The notes beneath the pieces were generated by a model. It saw nothing but the letters and a program-made list of their open reading frames with translations, had not been told where the DNA came from and searched no databases. Shown piece by piece: positions 33,503 to 45,894 of a stretch of DNA of 64,000 bases. The DNA is from Lycium barbarum (lineage: Eukaryota; Streptophyta; Magnoliopsida; Solanales; Solanaceae). Positions within the stretch are counted from its first letter, which is position 1. Each line of letters opens with the position of its first letter. Where the stretch lies: contig NC_083345.1 in assembly GCF_019175385.1 (NCBI RefSeq), positions 115,492,480-115,556,479 on the forward strand. The letters are read 5' to 3'. The position numbers were made by a program, and so were the translations under genes.

Positions 33503-33875
33503 TAGTTGTTGCAGCAATTTCATGATCTGTTGTAGCAATTACATAATCTGCTGCAGCAATTGCATAGCCTATTGCAACAAGTACATAATCTGTTGCAGCA
33601 ATTGCATAATCTGTTGCAGCAAGTACATAATCTGTTGCAGCAGGTAACATAGCTGTTGAACAAGTCATATCACTTGTTGGATGAAACACAACAAGTTAAG
33701 GAGTTTCTGCAACAACTCATTCCATTTGTTGTAAAAACTCAAAACACCATAGGAACTTACTGTAACAAGTCATGTCACTTGTTGGAAAACCAAGTTAAGT
33801 TAGTTGCTGGAACAAGTCCGATTACTAGTTGGCAAAATCCCAACAAGTTACACAACTGTTGCAATGGAATTTTTA
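33503..33875. repeat. CTGTTGCAACAG minisatellite, array E
   Basis: Variant units with GTTGCAGCAA cores ('TCTGTTGCAGCAAGTACATA') and longer spacers toward the right end. It lies downstream of the transposase 3' end. Confidence 0.85.
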
Positions 33876-34049
33876 CTTGGTGGAAACTGTTCAGAAATTG
33901 CAAAACCACAGAACATACATTGGTGAGTTGAGCAAGATCAACATATCATTTAAACCAATTTCGCTAACAGAAACAACATAAAAATGTCATAAAATCCAAT
34001 TTCACAAAAACAAACAATAGTAATTATTATTACAAGACATTGCAAATTT

Positions 34050-34723
34050 AACAACTATGGAACAATTTGGTTTGGGCATGTAGTTTTTTATGGCCAGCTG
34101 TTTTGCATATGGAGCATTTGTTTTTTCTCGTTGCAAATGATTCCCCGATTCCACGTCTCCTCTTTTTCCGTTTTCTTCCCGGTTTGCTCGGATCAACATG
34201 TGGAGGAGGTATTTATCTCTCTAAAATCTCCATAGGAACTTTCCAAGATTCTTCAGAAGGCACGAGATTCATTTCCTCACAGTATGAAATTATGTAATTC
34301 TCCACCCTGTAATATGGAGATGAGTAGTCATAAATCCGTCTGCCAAAGTCTTCACTATATTGGACTCGAAGCGCTGCCATAGCATGTGGGCAAGGTATTT
34401 TGTTCAGGTCAAAAACTCTACAAGTACAAGATCTTCTTTGCAGATCGACTGTTGCAACTGAACTGTGGCCGATAACGCTGAACTTGTAGTTGGCAATTTG
34501 ATGGGCCAATAACTTATTACCCAAGTTGACAAATTTTGATATTTTTTTTTCCATTAAGGGAACAAAGATGGTTGGTGAGTTGATAAACTCCATACGCCTC
34601 TCATGAAATTTCTCAGTAAACCGCCTGTTTATGGAATCAAATAGAGCAGTAATGGGAAATTCTCTTTCAACATTGAACATTGAGTTCAACGACTCAGCAG
34701 CGTTTATCGTCATAAAATTATAC
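34050..34723 (-). pseudogene. MULE transposase, last exon: SWIM zinc finger and basic tail
   Basis: On the minus strand the exon enters after TTTTGTCAG with YNFMTINAAESLNSMF. It continues to the SWIM finger RRSCTCRVFDLNKIPCPHAM (C-x-C...C-x-H) and the YSSPYYRVENYI segment. A basic KRKKRRR tail and a degenerate zinc knuckle follow (CSICKTAGH, without the last Cys), after a frame change near 34213. The exon junction in phase restores NRYN before FMTINAAES, as in the family. SWIM domains are a standard C-terminal part of MuDR/MULE transposases. Confidence 0.88.
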
Positions 34724-34769
34724 CTGACAAAACAAACATATTAGTGTTGGAACAGGTGGCTGAGGCTCA

Positions 34770-34850
34770 GCTGTGTCAAAAATCACAACAAGTACAATAT
34801 CTGCCGCAATAAGTTTACCAATTAGTTGCAACAGATACGTTACTTGTTGG
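34770..34850. repeat. CTGTTGCAACAG minisatellite, array F in a transposase intron
   Basis: A small degenerate array inside the 147-bp transposase intron 34724-34870 (minus strand: donor TAG|GTATTT, acceptor TTTGTCAG). This ties the minisatellite to the introns of the transposase gene as well as those of the Ulp1-like gene. Confidence 0.8.
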
Positions 34851-34870
34851 AAACAGAAATGTGCAAATAC

Positions 34871-36198
34871 CTATTTCCGGGGCAGAATGCCCTGCTCCAT
34901 CTGTGGAATCCAGCACGTTCAAGATGTTCGGCGGCCCTAGGAACCAAATCTCTGATTTGATTGAAATGGTCATTGAAGACATCAATATTGTACGATTTTG
35001 CTGCTTTATAAAATTGAGATACGACCGCTCCATTGTGAAAGGTGGTTCTCAGATTTTCCCCTAGGTGCCTCATGCAAGACAATTAAAACCGCCTTTTTGA
35101 TACTTGGATGTCTATCAGAAATTATGCACAACTCAGGGGTATCCTCTATATAGCTTCTCATTTGTTCAAAAAAATTATTTGTACGAAGCATCACACTTCT
35201 TGTCCACTACATAAAATGCCACTGGAAAAATATGATTCTTCGTATCTTGTGCGACTGCTGACAACAACACTCCTTCATACTTGCTCCTCAAGAATGTCTC
35301 ATCGACAGCTATGACTTTTTTCATTTGCGCAAAACCAAGCATCCAAGCCTTATAGGCTACAAAAAAGTACTTTAACTTCCCATTTTCATCAACCTTCAAT
35401 ACCGTCTTACTTCCTGGATTTGCAGAACGAAGCATATAACGGTACGCATCAAGCACCGCATACCCGTGCTCATGTGTCCCCCTTGTCAAAACCTTTGCAA
35501 TCTCCATGCCCTTCCAGACCTTCCAATAACTTACTTTACAACCCAAATCTGTACGGATTAATTGACTCATATCTTTTGTAGATGGGCCTTTACCGTAACG
35601 GAACTTATCTTTGAAGTATTCACCCATGACTTTGGCAATAGCATGTGGATTATGGCTCGTAATGTGCTCAGAACCACATATGATATGCTTTATGTAGGTT
35701 CTGATATAAAATCTGTCAGAACTTAAAAGCTTCACAGCCCTCAGCCAGCACTTGCACTCCGGATGTATACATCTGAAGCATACACAGTATGCGAATTAAT
35801 CACCTTCTTGATTCTAAAATCTTTTTTTAAGCAAGCAAGTTTCAACGAAGTGGCTAGTGCTTCCATGTTCTTGAATGACATTCCTTTATAAAAACTTGTT
35901 TCATCATCTTGAACATGGCTAGACTGTATTGATTGTGTAGTGCCCACTGTATTGCTCATAACTTCGGGTATAGAAATCGGGTCAGCCTCACTTCCATTAT
36001 CTGGGATATCCACATCCACCCCATCTAATTCAACATTTAACACATCTTGTTGGTCTTTAGATAAATTGTGGTTCTCTACAGGGCTTCCAACAACGTATAC
36101 CCTTAAAATGGGCCTAGCTACATCATTCAAATAAGCACGCAAATGAACCTGATCAGTTATCTTAAATGGCAAGACCCTCTGATTTTCAAAAGAGTTGT
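34871..36198 (-). pseudogene. MULE transposase, catalytic part (right part removed by LTR element)
   Basis: Read 5' to 3' on minus: LPFKITDQVHLRAYLND, a variable acidic linker, FRIKKVINSHTVY, then CKCWLRAVKLLSSDRFYI. MULE core words follow: GEYFKDKFRYGKGPS, VIAVDETFLRSKYEGVLLSA with the first catalytic Asp, AVAQDTKNHIFPVAF, and CIISDRHPSIKKAV with the second. RHLGENLRTTFHNG and GFHRWSRAFCPGNRY come last. Frame breaks lie near 35785, 35184 (one extra base in an A/T run) and 35085 (shift with loss of several codons). The exon is cut at 36198 by the retrotransposon; the N-terminal piece is at 51936-52166. Non-functional. Confidence 0.9.
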
Positions 36199-36367
36199 TG
36201 TTGACACCTAATTTTGTCCCATTTTTTCCAAAATATTTGTTTACGCTTCTAGTATTTTGGCAACTTCGAAAATTAATTATTCATATTTTACAAAAATATT
36301 AACTTTTATTAATATCCGCGTTTCACCACCCTATTGTAGTCACTAGCTATTATTATGATTATTATTA

Positions 36368-36404
<37 letters not shown>

Positions 36405-39400
36405 CATTATTATTATTATTATTATCATTGTTATTTTATTATTGCCGGTATTAGGATAATCCGCACTTTTATCATTTCAGCATTTCTACCGCCTTATGCA
36501 CACACATCACATTTATTTTCCCACAGTTAAGTAATAGTACTTATTTACTGTTGATTTTCAAAATATTATTGCATGGATATTACGACGTCGTATAATTTAT
36601 TATCTGAGCACTAATAATTACATGTTTTATATTAGATAATATTTTAGCACACGTTAGCATATGTTAATTGAAATAGGTCTTTTATTTAAAACTAGAAGCC
36701 TAAATTATTTCTTTCATTCAGCCCATATTTTTAATTCCTCTAACCCAAATCCGCCCCAATCAATTTATAAATATTTTCGAATTAGCTCACATTTTATTCA
36801 TCAGCCCACTATTCACTTAACCCGGACCCGACCCGGCTCATTCAAACAAATGAAAGAAGTAGGGTTTCTACTCCTTTAAGATCCGCCGCATACACCTTTC
36901 TCTCACTTCTTCCTCTCTTCTCCTCTTTCACTTCTCTCTCTCATCAACGATGCAAATAGCAAAATCATCAGGGTCCATTCATTCCCAACAGGCCTTGCAT
37001 GGCAAATTTGGGAAAGAAATTAATGAGTTGGCCTTTTTCCTTCAGAAGGTCAGCGGTTGAAATTGGGATTTTTCTTTTCTTTCCCCTGCACTCTGCTTTC
37101 AATCTGAAACGATTGTAATGGGCTTCGTCTGTTTGTGAGATAAAAAAATCGTTTTCTGTATCAATGCTTTTTACTTTCGGGTACGAAGCTTTAATGAGCT
37201 TTGTCCATTTCTCTGATTGGTTGTCATCCGAACGTTGTTGATTCAAAATCCCTCCCATTCTATGAAACCCCAAGAAACCCTAGCAATCCCCCTATAAATA
37301 ATCGTTCCTGCTAATCCATTAGGGAGTTCTTTTGATCACCTAAATTCCCTAAAAAAATATTAAAGTTTTCAGCCGCAAAATTCCCCCTACGCAACGCATA
37401 AGTTTAGCCGCCTAAGAATACTCTGAAATATCAGTCCTTTTAGCCGTTATAATCTTGTTTTAATATTGAGTCAAATAACAAGTCTTTTTTTTTTGGTTTT
37501 GTTTGTCTTGGTATTGCTTCGAATCCGAGCATCGCAAGCTCGGATTTGGAGTCTTCGAGGTAGATTGGAAACCCCCGCACCTCAGATTCGCTGCACCCGA
37601 AGAAGGTAATTCCCCTTTTCTTCTATGTTTTTTTTTGCATTTTTCTGTTTCTTAGTTGCTACGTGTTAGCTTAGTTTTTTGCCATTTTGTGATTAAGAAT
37701 GTTTATGTGATAAATTAGTTAGCTAAATAATGTTTCCCTGTGTTAGTTTAGTTTAATAGTTAAGCCTATTTATAGGTCAGTTTTGGCTAGACTTATTTTG
37801 TTTTCTACATTAGTTTAGCCGAACTTAGTTCTAACAGGTCTTATGTGTTGTTATAGCAATGTCTATCTCAGTTAAGCATGATTTAGCTATTAGTTTAATC
37901 TGTTTAGTTAAACATGCATTAGGATCTATTTCAGGCCATTCTGTCTGCGCTGAATGTGTATTATATATTCGTTTGCTCTAATTAATCATGATTTATATGT
38001 GTCTTGTTGGAACTGATTAGCTAGGGAGATTTACTTGTTGCCAGAATTTCACTGTGTTAGTATTAAGGTTTAGACATGATTTGATTCCGCTTGGTTAAAC
38101 ATGATAGTGCTGCCGTAATTCTCCCTTCCCTTTTGTTTATTTTTTTGTTGTATTGGAGGTTTATCTGTTCTGTGTTAGTTTGGTTTACTGCTTTCGTATA
38201 ATTTATAGGTGTAGTTTAATGTCTATAATGTGCTAGAGTAGTCCGGTTATAGGTGTGGGTTATATAAGACTATATAAGATAATTTAACCGGTTATAGGTG
38301 TGGGTTATATAAGACTATATAAGATAATTTAACTAGTTACTAAGCATGCTGACCATGTCAATAATGCTCTTATATTTTGGTAACTAAATTTATTTGTTAG
38401 GTTAAATCAGTTCGGTTCGATGTGGTCTGAATGTGTTGGATAAGTTAAATCTCGACTTAATGGCACGATCAATTCCAATTAAGCACGTTTTCATGAACTA
38501 GTTTGATTCCGTCCTATTCCCATAATAAAGCATGGTTCTTATAGACTGATTTTGTGTTATCAAGAATGATGTTATATGTTTCTTATTAACCGGATGTGAA
38601 TCAGTTGATTATGTCTCATGTGCTATTTATAGTCTTAAGTAAATCTGACTTTGGCTGTTGACTCGACTTATGTGATCAAGCACGTGCATTTAAGCCTATG
38701 TCATTTCGAATCTATATATTCATGTTGTGACTGTGGGCCTTTTGGTTCTAATAGCATGGCTAGGATATTCAATCCCCTTTCCTTCAGACTAATATGCAAA
38801 CTAATATTAACATTCGAAGCATGCCTATACTAGCTTAAAGTTGAACTCATAATCTTAGAAAGAATCTGGCAGTCTCTGTACTCTCACTAAAACTGCTCAT
38901 TCTATTCCTGTCATGCTCGCATTGCCATTTTGAGATCAACATGCATTCAGTTTTGCTTTCACCTGTAGATAGTCTCGTCTGTACTTTCTTTGCAAACTTG
39001 CCCATTTTATCTGATTTCATATAGCATAAATTTTGGCTGCCAGCTCTCGTCTTGGGTTTGAATATTTTCTCTAAGTGTCCTTTTATTGTGTATGTGCTAA
39101 TTCAGGCTGTACACTTAGCTTCTCTATTTAAGCCTTAGCCTTTATTTAGATACTAATCCTTTTCCTTTCATTTTTGCATGACCACCGCATACGAGTCTGA
39201 GGGACTCGTTCTTCTTCCATACTCGGCATTGGGCTAAAGCCCAACAGAACATTCTTCTCGAGTCAGCCCCCTCAGCCGTGTAAAAATATTCTGGGCCAAA
39301 GCCCAATAGCAAAACAAATCGCAGCAGTGGTCCCAAGAATGGGCCGATCCGTTCGCTCTTCTTTCCCCTCTATCTTATTTTTCGTTGTGTATTCTTGATT

Positions 39401-39933
39401 TACCTATATGACTAACACTTTATTTTGTCTCTTAGCTTAGATGAATTATAGGAGAATTAGTAGAGTTAGTTTCGTGTAATGGGTAGTTAATTTAAGGAAA
39501 ACCTACGATTATTATATTTTGCAAATCTTATTTTAAGTAGCATTTTTATTTAAAGCCTTAGCAATGTTTATAAGTCTTATTTTAAACAACGTTATTATAT
39601 TTCCCTTTAAAACCTTAGTAACATTATAACCCCTTTTCTTAAAATTTAAGCACCCTATTTAGCATTAATTAATTAACCTAAGTTTGGCCGGATAACCGTT
39701 AGTTACGGATCTTAGAGGATGCCTAACCCCTTCCCTTTAGGATGATTAGAACCCTTACCTAGAATTAAGATTTAAGCAGACCATTAACGAGGTTTAGACA
39801 ACTTTACCTTAGTTAAATAATTAGGTGTCCTAATTCACCTTTAAAATCAATTAGGTGGCGACTCCTTAAAACAAAAAATAGGAATCTCCAATATGTTGTA
39901 CCTAATTTAACCCGTTTAAAATGGGGTATAACA
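36199..39933 (+). repeat. 5' LTR of the 36199-51930 element
   Basis: 3735 bp, TGTTGACACCTAATTTTG to AAAATGGGGTATAACA. It contains a (TTA)n microsatellite (36350-36440), a TATA box TATAAATA at 37293 and a candidate splice donor (AAG|GTAATT) at 37606. A 46-bp tandem duplication at about 38234-38330 is absent from the 3' LTR. Most of the LTR (2.6 kb) lies after the TATA box. Confidence 0.93.
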
Positions 39934-39936
39934 GCT

Positions 39937-39954
39937 TGGCGACTCCGCTGGGGA
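39937..39954 (+). promoter_or_regulatory. Primer-binding site of the LTR retrotransposon
   Basis: TGGCGACTCCGCTGGGGA begins three bases after the LTR. TGG pairs with the CCA end of a tRNA primer. The same site with one change follows the 21397 LTR. I did not assign the tRNA; legume Ogre elements are known to use tRNA-Arg, which would be the first candidate. Confidence 0.8.
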
Positions 39955-42900
39955 AATTTAGGGTCTTAACCATAACAAACTTAGGTTAATAATTAATTTG
40001 TTGGATGTTTTAGTTGTTTTTCTTTATTTTTGCCTTTATTGTTGCTTTATTTGTTTCTCTTATGTGCTTTTAAGTGATTGTTTTATTATGTGAAATTTTC
40101 TATGCAACAATATGTTATTGCTTTCCTTAACTGGCATTCCGTTCATATTTCCTCCATTTCTGGAAACTCACACTATCACACGTACACGCGTGGTGTGTTT
40201 TGCGCACCCGCAAATTCTTTTTTTCAAAAAATCCAAATTTTTAAGAGAGTTGGCATATGCGCGGGGTGTCCGAATTCCGGTGACCGCGTAGCCTTCTCAC
40301 TCGAGTAGTCCACTCCGGACCCTTGTGTCTAGTGAGTCAAATCTTAGAAAACCTTAAGATTACAGCTTTGCCACCAATTTTTATTAAGTCATGCACGCAT
40401 AAACTTTAGGTGGGTCGGTCCTAGGTATCGACTCCTCAATTAGGAAGCCTACCAAATTGTCGACGGGTTTTCATGACCCAACGACCAGCAAGCATATTAT
40501 GTGTAACGTGATAGTGATAGAAGGATCCAAGCCTAACTATGACATGTCGAGTTTGAAAATCATTTCCTTTTGTAGTTGTTAACATAATTTAGCTGTTTGG
40601 TTAATATAAACATGGTTATAAACTAAATGCATAAAGTTCCAAAGCATTCACTACCTAAGCATGGTTTTACAAATGCCCATCTTTAGCTTTACTGTGGTAA
40701 CTAGTTGAACTCATGGATTAGTAGTTCCTGATTTACTTTGTTGGGTTCGTTTTCTATTCTGCAAATTCTATCTAGTGGTTATGATGCAGTGTTAGTTGCA
40801 ATATTGTTTGAGTGTTTTAGTATGGCTTTGTGGAATGTCACTGTCTTATGTTAGAATGAGAGTGTTTGAACTAAATGTTCCTCTTTACTATCATATTGGG
40901 AGACCGCATCAAGAGTATACATTTGTATAAGATGTCAATATGTTTAGTTATTGGTTTATGTCCCTTTATGTGGTATTCATTTACTCTTTAAAAAGATCAA
41001 CCAACTACTTTATTTAGAATCTTATACAAGGCAAAGATCAGAAGCTCTTAAATGGATATTGGATAAAGGAGGAAGGAAGTTAGTTTGTTTATCATTCTTT
41101 TATCTCAAATAAGAGGCTAAAGTATGATCATTATATCATTTTTTGTTAAATGTCCAGTCACTGCTTTCCAAAAAAAAAAAAAGGGGGGGGGGGGGGGCAT
41201 CTATATATTTATCTTTTTCCAGAATAATAGCTAGCTTAATGTGAAGGTTTTGCCAATTGTATAAAGAATGTAAGTTATGGTCTGGCTGCTTTAACTAGGC
41301 CAGAAACACATGAATGTTTCTTCAGCATCTCTATTAACATATTAGTTTCATGTTTTCTCTAAAAGAGTTGGGCCTGAAATTTTCTGACTGTTTACCTTAG
41401 TTGTTAGCCTTTAAACCAGTTAGCATGTTTTATGTAGAAGCAAGTCTATTTTCCCTCCTTTTGCTAATCCGCCTTATTTGGAATTAATATGAGAAGTAAA
41501 CAGGAGAAGTATTTAGCTAGGTATTGTCTCCTTCAAGCTGATGGAGTTTCTTCTCTTGTGTGGGTTCCTGTCGAAGTACAACCCTTTATTGACTCTATTT
41601 TTGTTAAACACTGAATACTAATAGCATGCTTTGCCTCCTTACTTTCAAAACCAAGCCTTCTGTCATATTTGGAAGTTTAAAAATTGAATATCTACTCAGA
41701 TGGCCAGCTATGCCTTCAAATTCAATCCTTGTTTGTGTTCTTCATGTCTAAAGCATCTCTAAAGAATCAAATTTTGTTAATCTGAGTAGGAATTGGCTTA
41801 GATTCTCAGTTTTCCTCTCTGTTTGGTTGAGTGTTTTATAACCTCGTGCTATTTTTCAGGTGTTTTCTTTCATCCCGGTTAAATGATTTCAAAAAAAAAA
41901 AAAAAAAGTGTAATTGCTGTCCCTTTCAAGCGATTGAGATTATGCTCAAGTGTTGATCTTAAACTTGCTTGATTGATAACAAAAATCAGTAGGATATCCC
42001 TTTTAATTAGCTTAATTAATTTCAGTTTGGATAAGACCTTGGAAGAATTTGGTTTCAAACTATGGAGCAGATATGCCTTAGTTGTGGGTGTTTACATGAC
42101 TTTTGCTCGTATGCTTTTTCTGGGAACTAGTTTTGGTGCTCTGTACAATAACTTAAGGCTGCTCTTATTCCCTCTTCAGTTTTGAACCAGTATTTCAATT
42201 TTGACATGGATTCAAAGGTTGTTTTGTTTCTGTTAGTGATCAACAAAGCATGTGTGATTTGTTTGAGCCCTAAAGGCTTCCTGCTTAAGAGTAGAATGTT
42301 GTCGTGTGATAAAGTCCAGTTTAAATGGTTACATTTAGTTCCTACCCTTTTTTTTAGAGACCTCTTAAAAGCATAAAATCAAATAGTTTGGCATCTATTT
42401 GGTATCTGTCCGATGAACACTTTGTGAAAGGTGTAATGAATCTTTAAATGTTTAAGGGGCACCTATAATTAACCTTTAATTTTGGGAATTGTTTAAACTT
42501 GTTTGAGTATGATTAATAATTAAGATTTCTGGAAACTCTTGGTCGTTATGAAACAGCCTGTATGCTCATCCACTCTTAAAATCCGAACTTTGTATCTTGT
42601 TTGGGATATGTTAAACCAGGCCAAGTTATGATATTCATTTAACAAAGTGAAATGCCTCATGTTTGGTGTATTATTACTCCTGATAAATTTTGGCTGTCGA
42701 ATACTCCTTCACCCCTTTTCTTTTATGCATGACTTGGGGGAGTTTAAAATCTCAAACGGTCTTGAGGTGCTTTTATTGCTGATCGCTGCCCCGGGAGTAT
42801 ATTGTCATCGCACCTGAATGGTTCACTTGAGGAAGTTAGATACAACATTTTGGTGTCCAGTTGAGACTTTAACAAATTCTATACCTTAACGCTACACTTG

Positions 42901-43834
42901 ATGAAGCTAACAGGCGAAGGCTTTTAAATCATTTTGTTGCTGCAACTTTTGGGTGAATGTCACTATGTTTGGTTCGTTATTTCTGCATTTGAGCTGAGTT
43001 TTCTTTTGCTGCGTTGAGGCTGAATATTTGCTGTACTTCGGGGCTAAAAAGTGCCATATTTTGAGTCAATTTGCTGCTTCCATTTGGTTTATAATTGCTG
43101 CATTTTGTCTAATTGGTTCCTGCATACTTGAGCCTGAAAAATGCCACCATTTTGAGTGAATTTGCTGCTGCTACCTAGGCTGCAATTTCTGTATCTTATT
43201 GCAAGTGAGAGCTGCATTTTGAGGCAAGCAAAATATTGTATCTCAAGCCTAAATGTTGCTGCACTTTAAGAATACATTTGCAAAAAATAAAAGCTGCTAC
43301 TACACTTGATACAAGTGCTGGACCATGGGCAAAACTGTTGAGCTTTGAGGTCACTGTTGCTGCAGTTCTAGAGCCAATTGCTGCAGCGTTTTCTTGATTT
43401 AAAAAAGAAAAAAAAACTGCTGCTGCTGCTGCTGCTATGTTATTTAAAGAACAGGTTGCTACACTTAGTTTTGGGAACTAATGTTATAATTGATCTAGTT
43501 CTGAGCCAAATTGCTACTGATGGCTATTTTATTTTACTCTCTCATTTTGGGGTAAACTGCTAGTGTGTTTTGAGCCATCTGATGTTATGTTTTGGCTGAA
43601 TGGTTGCCGCTTTCAAGAGGAAGCTGCTACTGCTTTTGAGTTCAAAAAGAGTTGCTGCCAATGCTGCAGTTTAAAACGCAGCAACTACTGCATGTTTTTT
43701 GGTTTTCTAGTTTTGTTGTGTTGCTACATTTTGCCGTTGAATTTGTTTTGGCCACGAGTTACTGCAAAAGCTGCAGACTGAAAATAGATGAAGATTAATG
43801 CTTGTTTTTCCATGATCAGAGTGACCTTGCTGAG

Positions 43835-44235
43835 TATTTCATGAACAGGGGCTGTTGGTTTAGTTGCTAAAGAAATCATTGGGCCAAACAGAGAGGGGTG
43901 ACCGCCCTTAGAAGAAATGCCCTCCCTCTCTTAGCCTCAGTTCTCTTTCTACGCTGACTTCTTCATTCTGGAAAGTTGTTGGTTCTCACCAGAAAATTCC
44001 CAACTTTTCTCTTCTTAGAGGGATACATCCGTAACCAAATACTAATTTCATTATGAAAAATATAAACTTAAAAAAGGGAAAAATACACACGCACGCACAC
44101 ACAAAGATATATGGCTTCATAGCTTCTGGTTCTGAATATTTCATGAACAAGGGTTGTTGGTTTAGTAGCTAAAGAAAATCGTTGGCACAACCGAGAGGAA
44201 TAACCACCCTTAGAAGAAAATCCCTTCACTCGGTT
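43835..44235. repeat. Direct repeat pair, about 100 bp, 300 bp apart
   Basis: 'ATTTCATGAACA' followed by 'GTTGTTGGTTTAG'-type and 'CCCTTAGAAGAAA' blocks occurs at 43835-43930 and at 44135-44230 with moderate divergence. The second copy is followed by the tRNA-like sequence. Confidence 0.75.
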
Positions 44236-44317
44236 ATTCTCAGCGGCACACATTGCTAACTAAATACTGATTTCATCCCAAAAAAAATAATCTTTCAATC
44301 CTATAAAGACACCATAA

Positions 44318-44395
44318 GGATTCATGGCGTAATAGTAGCACGTTTGACTCCAGATCAGAAAGTTGTGTTGCGTGTTCGATTGACGTTTCAGTTCA
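44318..44395 (+). pseudogene. tRNA-Trp-like sequence (anticodon CCA), degenerate
   Basis: The block GGATTCATGGCGTAATAGTA, then GACTCCAGATCAGAA with anticodon CCA, then GCGTGTTCGATTGACGT, follows plant tRNA-Trp closely. The B-box-like GTTCGATT is kept. An extra GTGTT lies in the variable region, and the acceptor stem has at least one mismatch, so this is a pseudogene or a captured copy. Total 78 nt against 72 expected. Confidence 0.7.
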
Positions 44396-44879
44396 AATCC
44401 CCAATCCAGTGAATATTAATGGAGGAAACAAAGTGCTTTCGGATTGAATTTCCTGAGAAGAAAAAGTGTTTCGGCATGATCAAGTGCGAAGGATCTAAGC
44501 CAAGTCCTAGGATTGTCTTTACATTATGTCACCTTTTATGTCTCATTAATATACTCGCTTTTATTTTATTCAATGAAATTTGGCCTTTTTATTTCCAAAC
44601 TCAAGTGTCTCAATTAAATGGCTTGGATCACTCTATCATAATCCCGAATATTTGGCGTTAGGCTTACCTCTGGCACAAAAGAGGTCCCATACATAATAGG
44701 TCGCGCTACGATTGCTATATTCCTCTTTTATTATATTATTTGCGTGCTATGCAATGTGTGTTTCTTTTAACATTATTTGACAAATATTCGAGTTGTTTTA
44801 TTTAAAGCAAGCAATCATTCGCACAATACTAACGCAGTTTTCTCCATCTTGAGGTTTTCTTTTAATTTTTATTATTATT

Positions 44880-45220
44880 CCCCCCAAAGGTTGATTCGTG
44901 TTGACTGCGAGCTGGCAGACCACCCGTACTTCACAAGATCAAAAGCACGCGCATCCAACGATATGAGTGATTCAAGGGCATCCGAACAGACTGGCTTCGG
45001 ACTCGTCACCGTTCCAAGAGACAAACCCGAGGCTTCGGGAGGAGAGAATGATAAACTCATCGCCCAACTGATGCAGCAAATAGCCAATATGCAAAGTGAG
45101 ATTGAGCGACTGCGAAATTTCACCAACCTATCCCTTACCCTCAACACTCCTCACCATGAGCAAAGAACGAGCGCGACAATTCCACCATCTTTGTCACCTG
45201 TTGACTTGCCCGCTCCTTAA
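44880..45220 (+). pseudogene. gag-like N-terminal remnant of the LTR retrotransposon
   Basis: The frame gives DCELADHPYFTRSKARASND and a short coiled segment LIAQLMQQIANMQSEIERL, as at the start of gag in Solanaceae Ty3/gypsy elements of the Tat type. Pro-rich sequence follows and the frame closes at 45218-45220, with another Pro/Asn-rich frame to 45431. No capsid core or zinc knuckle was found, and no pol downstream. The ATG used may be upstream (44777) or internal (ATGAG near 44963). Confidence 0.65.
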
Positions 45221-45519
45221 CCCTTTCCCTCAAATCCTCCGCTTCACACAATCATCCCAGGCACTACCAATTCACCCCTTATCTCGCAACAAACCACCCC
45301 GCAACCAAATGACCCGCAACAAGCCAACCCCCAACAAATTAACTTCCAACAAGACAATCCGCTACCTTTCACCACTCCCTATATTCCTCAGCCTCCGGTT
45401 ATCCAAACTACCCCACTTACCCAAAACCTAAACATTTTCCTCCAGCCGCCACCCCCCATATTTTGCCCTTTCTTCATCTCAACTTAGTCGCCTCCTTTGC
45501 TATGATTTAGCCATTAAAT

Positions 45520-45890
45520 CCGGCGTATCTCTCCTTGGCTGTGCACCGCCCCTTTGGAATTTCTGCAAAAGGCTGAGCACCGCCCTCTGGATATTTCTGC
45601 GAAAGGATGAGCACCGCCTTCTATATGTCGCATGGGTTGTGCACCGCCCCTTTGGAATTTCTGCAAAAGGATAAGCACCGCCTTCTATATGTTGCATGGG
45701 CCGAGCACCGCCCCCTTGACGTTTCTGCATGAGGCTTAGCACTTCCTTCTACATGTTGCATGGGCTGAGCACTGCCCTCTTGAAGTCTATATAAGGTTGA
45801 GCACCGCCTTCTACTATATTTTGCCCGGATTGAGCACCGTCCTCTCGATGTTTCTACATTAAGGTTGAGCACTGCCTCCTCAAAACAGAA
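45520..45890. repeat. GAGCACCGCC minisatellite
   Basis: At least nine copies of a 40-48-bp unit around '(T)GAGCACCGCC' followed by TTTCTGCA or ATGTTGCATGGG variants. This is the first of a series of tandem arrays between the gag remnant and the 3' LTR. Open frames on the minus strand are produced by the repeat. Confidence 0.88.
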
Positions 45891-45894
45891 ACGC

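Larger units (their letters stand above)
39955..44776 (+). other. Long non-coding leader of the retrotransposon
   Basis: 4.8 kb between primer-binding site and gag-like start with no long frame. It holds an A13/G15 junction at 41171-41198 and a (CTG)n run near 43415. It also has a loose TTGCTGCA-rich stretch (about 42930-43780), a roughly 100-bp direct repeat (43835-43930 and 44135-44230) and a tRNA-Trp-like sequence at 44318-44395. Ogre elements carry an extra ORF before gag; none is recognisable here. Confidence 0.5.

Noticed and set aside
34067..35314. Plus-strand frames opposite the transposase
   Set aside because: Shadows of the minus-strand transposase exons, which carry the SWIM and catalytic motifs.
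45500..45872. Minus-strand frames with repeated RGRCS words
   Set aside because: Translation of the GAGCACCGCC tandem repeat, not a gene.
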